NCBI RefSeq assembly: GCF_029892785.1
Contig: NZ_JARXXA010000021.1
Coordinates: 1 to 64,000 of the forward strand
DNA from: Parabacteroides sp. PH5-46
GTDB taxonomy: Bacteria; Bacteroidota; Bacteroidia; Bacteroidales; Tannerellaceae
Length of the DNA: 64,000 bases
Reading direction: 5' to 3'
Position 1 is the first letter of the stretch. Each line of letters starts with the position of its first letter. Below are positions 17,262 to 24,299 of the stretch, in pieces. Made by a program: the position numbers and the translations under genes. A model generated the notes under the pieces. It saw only the letters and a list, made by a program, of their open reading frames with translations. It searched no databases and was not told where the DNA came from.

Positions 17262-19979
17262 CTATGGATGTTCCTGATATTCCTTGGGAGTTTTGTCGTA
17301 TAGCGTTTTGAAGCATTTGGAGAAGTAGGCCGGAGAGGAAAATCCGGTATGGTAGGCTATCTCGCTAATCGAGAGTTGCTGCTGCTTTAATAAGACCGCC
17401 GCCTTGCGCAAGCGGTAGTTACGCAGGAAGTCAACCGGGGTAGTGCCCGTCAGGTCTTTTACCTTACGATGAAGGTGCCCACGCGACATGGAAAGGGAGT
17501 CGCTCAGCTTCTCGATGTTAAATTCGGGATCGGTGTATACTTCTTCTATCCGCTCCAGGAGTTTGCGCAGGAAAAGGTCGTCCATGTTCTCTACTTTCCC
17601 CGGGTCGGTCTGTAATAGGTTACTGTTTTGCAGTTTGGATAATAGTTGTTCGCGCAGGCGTTTTCGTTCCTCAAGCAGACGGATAATCTTTAGTTTCACG
17701 AAGCGAGTGTCGAAGGGCTTTTGAATATAATCGTCGGCTCCGCCCGAAATGGCAAAGTTCTTTTGCCGCTCTTCCGATAAGGCAGTAAGCAGAACGACCG
17801 GAATGTGATTTAGCGACACCTCTCTTTTCATGGTACGGCACAGGTCGAAACCGTTCATTTCAGGCATCATTACATCACTTAATACCAGAGAAATATCTTC
17901 TGTTTCCAGAAGCGTAAGGGCTTCCTTCCCGTTCGTGGCAGTAAGGACAGAGAAGTTTTCTTTCAATTCTTGCGACAGATAGGCCAGTACTTCTGCATCG
18001 TCTTCCACAGCTAGTATGGTATAAGGATATTGCTTTGTCAATAGGGCTTTTTCCTCGGTATCGTCTAACTGCGAGGCCTCATACGAGAGGGATGACTCCT
18101 GTACTTCGGAGATATCGTCGTCAAAGTGCGCTTTTCCTTTCAGGAGAGTGATCGTAAAGGTGGTTCCTGCTCCCGGTTTGCTGTCTACCGTTATATCGCC
18201 ATGATGCATCCGGACGTATTGCTGCACCAGATGCAGGCCTATTCCTGTGCCTGAGGGGCTATCTTCCGTATAGAAGCGGTCGAACAGGTAGGGGACTTTC
18301 TCGGCTTGTATGCCTCGCCCGCTATCTTTTACCAAGATGAAGACTTGTGTTTCGTTCTCTGACATGGCGACTTCTATTGCCCCCTTTTCCGGTGTAAACT
18401 TAAAAGCATTGGATAACAGGTTGGCGAGTAGCTTTTCCATCAAATCGGGATCAAACCATACGGCAGCCGTTTTCATATCTGCATGGAAGGTATAGTGTAT
18501 CTGCCGCGCGCTAGCCATACTGTCGAAAGAGGTTTTTACTTCTCCTGTAAAGGCCACCAAGTCTGCCTGATGTATGTTTACTTTCTCTTTGGAATTTTCC
18601 AGTTTTCGGAAGTCCAGTATCAGGTTTATCTCCCGTAATAGGCGATTCGCATTCTTCTGCATCAACTGCAAGTCCGGCAAATAGGGCGAGCTTCCCATCA
18701 GTGAAATCAACTTATTCAAGGGCCCTAATATCAGGGTAAGAGGGGTTCGCAACTCGTGCGAGACATTGGTGAAGAACTGAAGCCGCTGAGCCGTTACCTC
18801 CTTTATTTCCGTGTTCAGGGCAATCAGCCTTTGTTGTTGTTCGCGCTCCTTTATATTCATTTCCCTCAGCTCCTTATTCCGCTTCCGCACCTTCCGGTTG
18901 ATATAGAATATATAGATGATCAGGCATATAAAGACAAAGGTAAAGGAAGAGATAAGCAACAAGGAATTTTCCAGGAATCGGAACCTGTTTAATAACTGAT
19001 CGATATTGCCTCGTTGGTTCTCTATGCGTCCCTGGTAGTTCAGGATGGTTTTGTACTGGATTAGCAATGTCCGGGCAGTAGGCCTGTCTACTTGCGCGCT
19101 CTCAAGCGGAATGTATTTGTCTATCGGCTTACCGTTCAATATATCCATCGCCGCCTGTATGACCTGTTCCCCGCCGGTAGGATACATAAAAGAGGCATTG
19201 ATACGCCCATCAGAGACAGCTTCCAAGCCGGCACCGGGAACCGCATCCACACCTATGATAGGGAGTGTCTCCGAACGCAGCGGATCCTGCTCGTTGAAAA
19301 GCTCCCGGGCGGCAATAGCCATCATATCGTTGTGTGCATAAACAAAGTCAATCCGCTCGGGCATATCCATGCGGGCAACCCGTACGCGGGTGGTGTCATA
19401 GCGCCATTCGCCTTCCAGTTTAATGAAAGATATATCTGTTCGCCCTTCCAGCGCCTTGGCAAATCCCTGATGCCTTTCTTGTGCCGGAGACGAACTCTCC
19501 AAACCCCAGATCTCCAAGACAACCGCCTTTTCCGGCAAATATTGTAAAGCGTATTCGCCGGCTGTTACTCCTATCTCGTAATTATTTGCGCCAATAAATG
19601 TAGTGTAGAGTTCCGTATTTACTTTCCGGTCGGTAATAATGGTGGGGATCCCGGCCTTATAGGCTTTCTCGGCAATGGGCGTAAGAGAATCCGACTGATT
19701 GGGAGAGATGATCAGTGCATCTACTCCCATATCGATCAGTTCCTGAATTTGTGCGATTTGTTGCTCGTTATCACTATCCGCATTCCGGATAACGAGCTCC
19801 AGGTTGTCGTAGTTTGATGCTTCTAGCTGAGTCTCGCGGATCATCGATTGCCGCCAGGCATCGTCCAGCATACACTGGGACAGACCTACAACATATTTCT
19901 TCTCTTCCTTTATGGAATTGCATCCGCATAAAAGAAGAGACAAAAGTGGTATAATAATAAAGGCTTTAAGGTTTCTCAT
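17262..19979 (-). CDS. Hybrid two-component sensor/regulator with periplasmic fructose-binding-type domain
   Basis: A 905-residue single-chain sensor and transcription factor. An N-terminal signal region (C18-G-C20) is followed by a periplasmic sugar-binding-protein domain (about 28-310), a transmembrane helix at about 338-361, HisKA with His408 (FFTNVSHELRTP), HATPase (about 510-615), a receiver domain with Asp702 (SDVMMPEMNG) and an AraC-type DNA-binding domain (about 795-905). The layout matches BT1754 of B. thetaiotaomicron, which binds free fructose and activates its fructan locus. The neighbouring GH32, fructokinase and SusCD make the same role very likely. It starts 29 bp after pyrH. 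Confidence 0.93.
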   Translation of the reverse strand: MRNLKAFIIIPLLSLLLCGCNSIKEEKKYVVGLSQCMLDDAWRQSMIRETQLEASNYDNLELVIRNADSDNEQQIAQIQELIDMGVDALIISPNQSDSLTPIAEKAYKAGIPTIITDRKVNTELYTTFIGANNYEIGVTAGEYALQYLPEKAVVLEIWGLESSSPAQERHQGFAKALEGRTDISFIKLEGEWRYDTTRVRVARMDMPERIDFVYAHNDMMAIAARELFNEQDPLRSETLPIIGVDAVPGAGLEAVSDGRINASFMYPTGGEQVIQAAMDILNGKPIDKYIPLESAQVDRPTARTLLIQYKTILNYQGRIENQRGNIDQLLNRFRFLENSLLLISSFTFVFICLIIYIFYINRKVRKRNKELREMNIKEREQQQRLIALNTEIKEVTAQRLQFFTNVSHELRTPLTLILGPLNKLISLMGSSPYLPDLQLMQKNANRLLREINLILDFRKLENSKEKVNIHQADLVAFTGEVKTSFDSMASARQIHYTFHADMKTAAVWFDPDLMEKLLANLLSNAFKFTPEKGAIEVAMSENETQVFILVKDSGRGIQAEKVPYLFDRFYTEDSPSGTGIGLHLVQQYVRMHHGDITVDSKPGAGTTFTITLLKGKAHFDDDISEVQESSLSYEASQLDDTEEKALLTKQYPYTILAVEDDAEVLAYLSQELKENFSVLTATNGKEALTLLETEDISLVLSDVMMPEMNGFDLCRTMKREVSLNHIPVVLLTALSEERQKNFAISGGADDYIQKPFDTRFVKLKIIRLLEERKRLREQLLSKLQNSNLLQTDPGKVENMDDLFLRKLLERIEEVYTDPEFNIEKLSDSLSMSRGHLHRKVKDLTGTTPVDFLRNYRLRKAAVLLKQQQLSISEIAYHTGFSSPAYFSKCFKTLYDKTPKEYQEHP

Positions 19980-19985
19980 GTTTTA

Positions 19986-20006
19986 AAGGTTGTGCATAAC
20001 AACCTT
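19986..20006 (-). terminator. Weak hairpin after pyrH
   Basis: An 8-bp perfect stem (AAGGTTGT/ACAACCTT, loop 5 nt) overlaps the pyrH-sensor gap. The minus strand continues TAAAACATG, so there is no proper T-tract. It may attenuate read-through from pyrH into the sensor gene. Confidence 0.4.
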
Positions 20007-20008
20007 AA

Positions 20009-20719
20009 TCAGTTATGTACCAAGGTACCGATGTTTTCTCCGGACATAACTTTTTTAAGGTTTCCATTCGTGTCCATATCGAATACGATGATCGGGAGGT
20101 TGTTCTCCTTACACATCGTGGTAGCTGTCAGGTCCATTACTTTCAGACCGCGTGTGTAGATTTCGTCATACGTAATTTCGGAGAACTTGGTAGCTGTCGG
20201 ATCTTTCTCCGGATCAGCCGTATAAATGCCGTCTACGCGCGTGCCTTTCAGCATTACATCCGCTTCTATTTCTATTCCACGTAAGGAAGAACCCGTATCT
20301 GTTGTGAAGAAAGGATTCCCTGTGCCGCACGACATAATCACTACATGCCCCTGCTCCAGCAGTTCGATAGCCCGCCATTTATTATAATATTCTCCGATAG
20401 GTTCCATACGGATCGCCGTCAGCACCTTTGCCTTTACTCCCAAAGCCACCAAAGCAGAACTCAGCGCCAGACTGTTGATAACCGTAGCAAGCATCCCCAT
20501 CTGGTCACCCTTCACCCGGTCGAAGCCCTTGGACGCTCCGCTCAGTCCGCGAAAGATATTTCCGCCGCCGATAACAATCCCTATCTGGATACCCATATCA
20601 GCAATCTCTTTTATCTGTTCCGCATATTCATTCAAACGTACCTCATCAATCCCGTACGCTTTCCCTCCCATCAATGATTCGCCGCTTAACTTTAAAAGCA
20701 CGCGTTTATACTTTGCCAT
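20009..20719 (-). CDS. pyrH: UMP kinase
   Basis: A 236-residue cytoplasmic enzyme that converts UMP to UDP in pyrimidine synthesis. It belongs to the amino-acid-kinase fold, not the eukaryotic UMP kinase family. Signatures are KYKRVLLKLSGESLMGGKAYGID at the start, the GIVIGGGNIFRG glycine loop, the DQMGMLATVINSLAL block and STDTGSS-like phosphate contacts (FFTTDTGSSLR). The length is typical. It is transcribed divergently from greA. Confidence 0.96.
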   Translation of the reverse strand: MAKYKRVLLKLSGESLMGGKAYGIDEVRLNEYAEQIKEIADMGIQIGIVIGGGNIFRGLSGASKGFDRVKGDQMGMLATVINSLALSSALVALGVKAKVLTAIRMEPIGEYYNKWRAIELLEQGHVVIMSCGTGNPFFTTDTGSSLRGIEIEADVMLKGTRVDGIYTADPEKDPTATKFSEITYDEIYTRGLKVMDLTATTMCKENNLPIIVFDMDTNGNLKKVMSGENIGTLVHN

Positions 20720-20802
20720 ATTGTTCTTTATATGTTATTCCTGCAAAAGTAATATTTTCCTTTTACATAAATGCCGCTATGTTCTAAAGCACTAATTCTT
20801 AA

Positions 20803-20833
20803 TTTGCTTATTCGGGAAAAAGGTTTACCTTTG
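20803..20833 (+). promoter_or_regulatory. greA promoter
   Basis: TTTG at 20803-20806 and TACCTTTG at 20826-20833 are separated by 19 bp, a full match to the Bacteroidota housekeeping promoter. Transcription should start near 20840, about 100 nt before greA. Confidence 0.8.
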
Positions 20834-20858
20834 TGCTTTAAATATGGTGAAAGTTGAG

Positions 20859-20893
20859 TTCCGGCCAAGGGATATTGGTCGGGATTCTTTTTT
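20859..20893 (+). terminator. Rho-independent hairpin in the greA leader
   Basis: A 10-bp stem (20859-20868 with 20875-20884, two wobble pairs) and a 6-nt loop are followed by TTCTTTTTT. It lies between the greA promoter and the greA start codon, so it should end part of the transcripts after about 55 nt. Escherichia coli greA has a comparable leader terminator that yields the GraL small RNA. Confidence 0.7.
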
Positions 20894-20939
20894 ATTATAC
20901 AAGTATTCATAAATCTATCTAATTTAAGGAGGATTCATT

Positions 20940-21410
20940 ATGGCTGTTAGTTATATGACAGAAGAGGGCTATAATAAAATATTAGCCGAAATCAACTATT
21001 TGGAAACTGTAAAGCGTCCTGAGATATCAGCACAGATAGCAGAAGCCAGAGATAAGGGAGATTTGTCTGAAAATGCGGAATATGACGCAGCTAAAGACGC
21101 TCAGGGCATCATGGAAGCTAAGCTGGCTCAATTAAAAACCCTGATCTCAAACGCTCGCCTGATAGACGAATCACAGGTGTCTACAGATGCTGTCCAGATA
21201 TTGAACAAAGTAAAAATACGGAATACCAAGAACGATGCTGTTATGTGCTATACGCTGGTATCCGACTCGGAAGCAAACCTGAAAGAAGGTAAGATTTCCG
21301 TAAGTACGCCTATTGCCCAAGGTTTAATGGGTAAGAAAGTAGGTGATGTTGTTGACATTAAAGTTCCATCAGGGATGATGAGCTTTGAGATTATGGATAT
21401 CTCTATCTAA
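20940..21410 (+). CDS. greA: Transcription elongation factor GreA
   Basis: A 156-residue factor that rescues backtracked RNA polymerase by stimulating transcript cleavage. The N-terminal coiled coil carries the acidic tip (RDKGDLSENAEYDAAKDAQG), and the C-terminal FKBP-like globular domain ends in FEIMDISI. Unusually for this phylum, a strong Shine-Dalgarno (AAGGAGG) lies 6-12 bp upstream of the ATG. It is followed 11 bp later by the HIT gene, so the two are probably co-transcribed. Confidence 0.97.
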   Translation: MAVSYMTEEGYNKILAEINYLETVKRPEISAQIAEARDKGDLSENAEYDAAKDAQGIMEAKLAQLKTLISNARLIDESQVSTDAVQILNKVKIRNTKNDAVMCYTLVSDSEANLKEGKISVSTPIAQGLMGKKVGDVVDIKVPSGMMSFEIMDISI

Positions 21411-21421
21411 ACAAGCGAATA

Positions 21422-21817
21422 ATGGCAACTATATTCAGTAAAATTGCAGCCGGCGAAATACCCAGTCATAAGATTGCAGAAAATGATGAGTTTTATGCCT
21501 TTCTGGATATAAACCCGCTGGCAATTGGTCATACACTTGTAATTCCCAAAGAAGAAACAGATTATTTTTTTGATATCAATGATGATCAACTGGGACGCAT
21601 GATGGCTTTTGCCAAAAAAGTAGCCCGCGCCCAGGAAGCTGCTATCCCCTGCAAGCGGATTGGCCTGACTGTTATTGGCTTGGAAGTGCCTCATGCGCAC
21701 ATCCACCTGATCCCTATAACAAAGGAGTCCGACATGTATTTCGGCCAAAAGAAACTGGCGATTTCACAAGAAGAACTAAGTGACATCGCAGAGAGAATAA
21801 GAAAAGAATATAAATAA
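21422..21817 (+). CDS. HIT family protein (nucleotide hydrolase/transferase)
   Basis: A 131-residue histidine-triad protein. The catalytic motif VPHAHIHLIPI (H-x-H-x-H) is present. The N-terminal TIFSKIAAGEIPSHKIAEND and LVIPKEETDY blocks are typical of the Hint branch, whose members hydrolyse purine nucleotide phosphoramidates. It is the second gene of the greA transcript. Confidence 0.93.
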   Translation: MATIFSKIAAGEIPSHKIAENDEFYAFLDINPLAIGHTLVIPKEETDYFFDINDDQLGRMMAFAKKVARAQEAAIPCKRIGLTVIGLEVPHAHIHLIPITKESDMYFGQKKLAISQEELSDIAERIRKEYK

Positions 21818-21844
21818 ATAAGGCCTGTTTTTAAAAACATTCCT

Positions 21845-21981
21845 TATATTTGTAACCTTTATGTGCTAAAGCCTATGTATCACATAGTTTTTAGACATAA
21901 ATAGATTCATTAGTGGTTTTTACTCATAAATTTGTTAACCTTGAAAGAAGGCCCCTCTGAGATTGAGCGGCCTTCTTTTTT
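21845..21981 (+). ncRNA. Candidate small RNA with own promoter and terminator
   Basis: TATATTTG at 21845-21852 fits the -7 box. About 125 bp later a hairpin (21944-21953 with 21969-21978) ends in a run of seven or more T. No reading frame of useful size lies between. The simplest reading is a short non-coding transcript; the alternative is that the hairpin is only the terminator of the greA-HIT transcript and the box is chance. No Rfam family is recognised. Confidence 0.4.
21944..21981 (+). terminator. Terminator downstream of the HIT gene
   Basis: A perfect 10-bp stem (AAAGAAGGCC/GGCCTTCTTT) with a 15-nt loop is followed by TTTTT on plus. On the minus strand the tract is only TTTC, so it would serve the convergent PspC gene poorly. 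Confidence 0.8.
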
Positions 21982-22006
21982 TAAACACACAAATTATAAA
22001 CAACAA

Positions 22007-23134
22007 TCACCATCCCGGCAAGAATGCCTGCCATACAGCAGAATTCCAATGCCAGTTATACCAATCACCCCAGAATGGAATGCCATAACGGGCTACGAAA
22101 AATATATTCAATCCCAAAGCAATAACCCATAGAAGGATTAAGGCTCCTTTAACGCCTGAATGCAACGGTTTAAACTTAAATATCTGACTGCATATCGCAT
22201 ACAAGATGGCTACGATAGGTATACCGATGATCAGGATTGTACAGATACTACCTGCCATTAGTATCCACTCCGGATAAGTAGCTAGCACGTTCCAGTCAGT
22301 GAAGGGCATAAAGTTATGCAGAAAGCCAAAGCCTCCTCCTATTCCTCCGGCAACCAAGGCAATAATTACGATGAACATAACAAACAGAACGATCAAAAGC
22401 GGAGGAAACAGGATAACACCGAGCAATACAGCTGCTACCTTTAACAGAATCCCCAACACGTCTACAAAACCATCTGCCAACCTCTGAAGAGCCGTACGCG
22501 GTTTACCGGAAGTGATATAGTCGTTCACATTGCTCGATACACGCTCAAAACCGTCTGTTACAGTCTTTCCGATATTCTCTACCGTTACACTTTCGCCACG
22601 CATCTGGAGTTTTTCTGTTGCCGTACGCGCCATTGGCACAATCAGCCAAAGGATAAAGTAGATAGGAATTGTAATGCCGTAGAAGAACATTAATATGAAA
22701 AGCAACAAGCGAATAGGCGTAGGATCCCATCCCATATAAGCTGCTAATCCTCCGCAAACACCACCCAAAACGCGGTCGTCGGGATTCCGGAAAAGCCGTC
22801 TGCTGGTAGCCTCTCTCGCTTGCTCGCCGGAAGCGCTATGTGCATGTTGTTTAAATTCTTCGGCCGGTTCTTCGTCAAAGAGCTCTTCTACTTTTCCCAT
22901 GCGCTTGATTACCATTTCTACATGGTCGAGCGTAATTACCTCGCTACCCAGACGTACCCGCTCGTTCAGAATCTCAGAGATCCGAAGCTCAAAGTCACTC
23001 ATAATCTCGTCGGCCCCCTCCTCTTTGCTAAAGTGGATCCGCAGATTAGACAAATATTTATCCAACAATTGATATGCATCTTCGTCAATATGGAAAACCG
23101 TACCTCCCAGATTAACTGTAAGTGTCTTTTTCAT
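22007..23134 (-). CDS. PspC domain membrane protein
   Basis: A 375-residue inner-membrane protein. The first 90 residues are a conserved Bacteroidota domain (KKTLTVNLGGTVFHIDEDA, then a helical segment to KRMGKVEELF). A PspC domain follows at about 110-170 (RRLFRNPDDRVLGGVCGGLAAY, then two hydrophobic stretches). About four more membrane segments lie between 225 and 360. PspC proteins act in envelope-stress sensing. The gene follows padR by 13 bp, so the repressor probably controls it. Confidence 0.88.
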   Translation of the reverse strand: MKKTLTVNLGGTVFHIDEDAYQLLDKYLSNLRIHFSKEEGADEIMSDFELRISEILNERVRLGSEVITLDHVEMVIKRMGKVEELFDEEPAEEFKQHAHSASGEQAREATSRRLFRNPDDRVLGGVCGGLAAYMGWDPTPIRLLLFILMFFYGITIPIYFILWLIVPMARTATEKLQMRGESVTVENIGKTVTDGFERVSSNVNDYITSGKPRTALQRLADGFVDVLGILLKVAAVLLGVILFPPLLIVLFVMFIVIIALVAGGIGGGFGFLHNFMPFTDWNVLATYPEWILMAGSICTILIIGIPIVAILYAICSQIFKFKPLHSGVKGALILLWVIALGLNIFFVARYGIPFWGDWYNWHWNSAVWQAFLPGW

Positions 23135-23147
23135 TGCCTTATTGTGT

Positions 23148-23474
23148 TTAATTATTTCTAATGTGGTTTATTGTATTAGTCAACTCTTCCCATGACATTT
23201 CCAGTTCACCTAAAAAAGATTCGCCTTTTTCTGTCAGTTTATAATACTTCCTGGGAGGGCCTTGAGTAGATTCAATCCACTGGTAACTCAACAGCTCACT
23301 ATTCTTCAAGCGGGTTAAAAGAGGATATAAGGTACCTTCTACAACGATCAGCTTTGCTTCCTGTAACTTCTGAATAATGTCAGAGGTGTAAGCAGCTTCC
23401 TTTTTGAGAAGCAACAGAATACAATATTCCAGTATTCCTTTTCTCATTTGTGATTTTACGTTCTCTGCATTCAT
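23148..23474 (-). CDS. PadR family transcriptional regulator
   Basis: A 108-residue dimeric winged-helix repressor. Family blocks are clear: RKGILEYCILLLLKKEAAYTSDII, then EGTLYPLLTRLKNSELL and GPPRKYYKLTEKG. Its operon partner is the PspC membrane protein, a pairing frequent in Bacteroidota. Its own promoter region carries two palindromes that fit autoregulation. The ligand or signal is unknown. Confidence 0.92.
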   Translation of the reverse strand: MNAENVKSQMRKGILEYCILLLLKKEAAYTSDIIQKLQEAKLIVVEGTLYPLLTRLKNSELLSYQWIESTQGPPRKYYKLTEKGESFLGELEMSWEELTNTINHIRNN

Positions 23475-23493
23475 TTTCTATTGGTTTATTTCG

Positions 23494-23547
23494 CAAATAT
23501 ATGCAATGCCTATGTACCATGCAATACATACTACTATATTTATAGTA
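23494..23547 (-). promoter_or_regulatory. padR-pspC promoter with two candidate operators
   Basis: The minus strand reads TATATTTG at 23501-23494, a -7 box 20 bp before padR. TATGTA-N8-TACATA (23511-23530) lies between the -7 and -33 positions, and TACTATA-TT-TATAGTA (23532-23547) lies just upstream. PadR-family operators are typically ATGT/ACAT inverted repeats, so the first palindrome is the better candidate. Confidence 0.5.
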
Positions 23548-23598
23548 TTTTAACATGGGTGCGTAGGAAAGAAACCGAATGCTTCCAAACTTATGTCA

Positions 23599-24267
23599 TT
23601 ATAAACCTAGGAATTCGTCTACCGAATAATTGAGGAAACGATTGAAAGGGAAGAGTTTTTCAAAGTCAGCGGCTGCTTCATCCAGCCAGTCTTTGCGCGA
23701 GAAGTAACTGTCGGGCTTCTTTGCACTCACACTAAAGTCTTTATGGCGAATGATATCACTGTGCGGAAAATCGGCAGGATATCCGGCAGGATTACGCTTT
23801 AAGGTATCGCCTTCCAATTGAGGATATACAGCTTTAAAGGAAGGATCTTCCAGGATTTCGACAAATTCGTCCATCTGATCGTAAATATCCTGGCGCACCA
23901 TCTTAAGCAACTTAGGTTCCGGCATCCAAAGTCCTCCGGAAAGCAGGCAGTTTCCCGGCTCAATATGGAGGTAATAGCCGCTCCTAATGCTGCTTCTACC
24001 TCCTCTTGCCATATAGGCTCCAAAATGATTCTTGTAAGGTTGTTTATTGGGAGAGAATCGGATATCACGATAAATACGGAAAAGACAATCCTTCGCTTCC
24101 AGACCGGCGACTTCCGGATCGAACAAAGCAATCCTGTTTATCAGCTGTTGCACGATTTCCAGATAACCTTCCCGTAATGCGTCATAGCGTTCTTTGTTAT
24201 TCTTAAACCACACCCTGTCATTGTTGGCTTGTAATTCCTTCAGAAATTCAATTATTTGCTCTATCAT
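23599..24267 (-). CDS. DUF2461 family protein
   Basis: A 222-residue cytoplasmic protein of the DUF2461 (TIGR02453) family. Diagnostic blocks are NNDRVWFKNNKERYDALR near the start, LFRIYRDIRFSPNKQPYKNH in the middle and GGLWMPEPKLLKMVRQDIYDQ after it. No function is established for the family. It is transcribed on its own strand between padR and the patatin gene; the 124-bp gap to padR holds only the padR promoter. Confidence 0.88.
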   Translation of the reverse strand: MIEQIIEFLKELQANNDRVWFKNNKERYDALREGYLEIVQQLINRIALFDPEVAGLEAKDCLFRIYRDIRFSPNKQPYKNHFGAYMARGGRSSIRSGYYLHIEPGNCLLSGGLWMPEPKLLKMVRQDIYDQMDEFVEILEDPSFKAVYPQLEGDTLKRNPAGYPADFPHSDIIRHKDFSVSAKKPDSYFSRKDWLDEAAADFEKLFPFNRFLNYSVDEFLGL

Positions 24268-24299
24268 ATTTTTTCATTTTATGCAAAAGTAGCAAAAGA

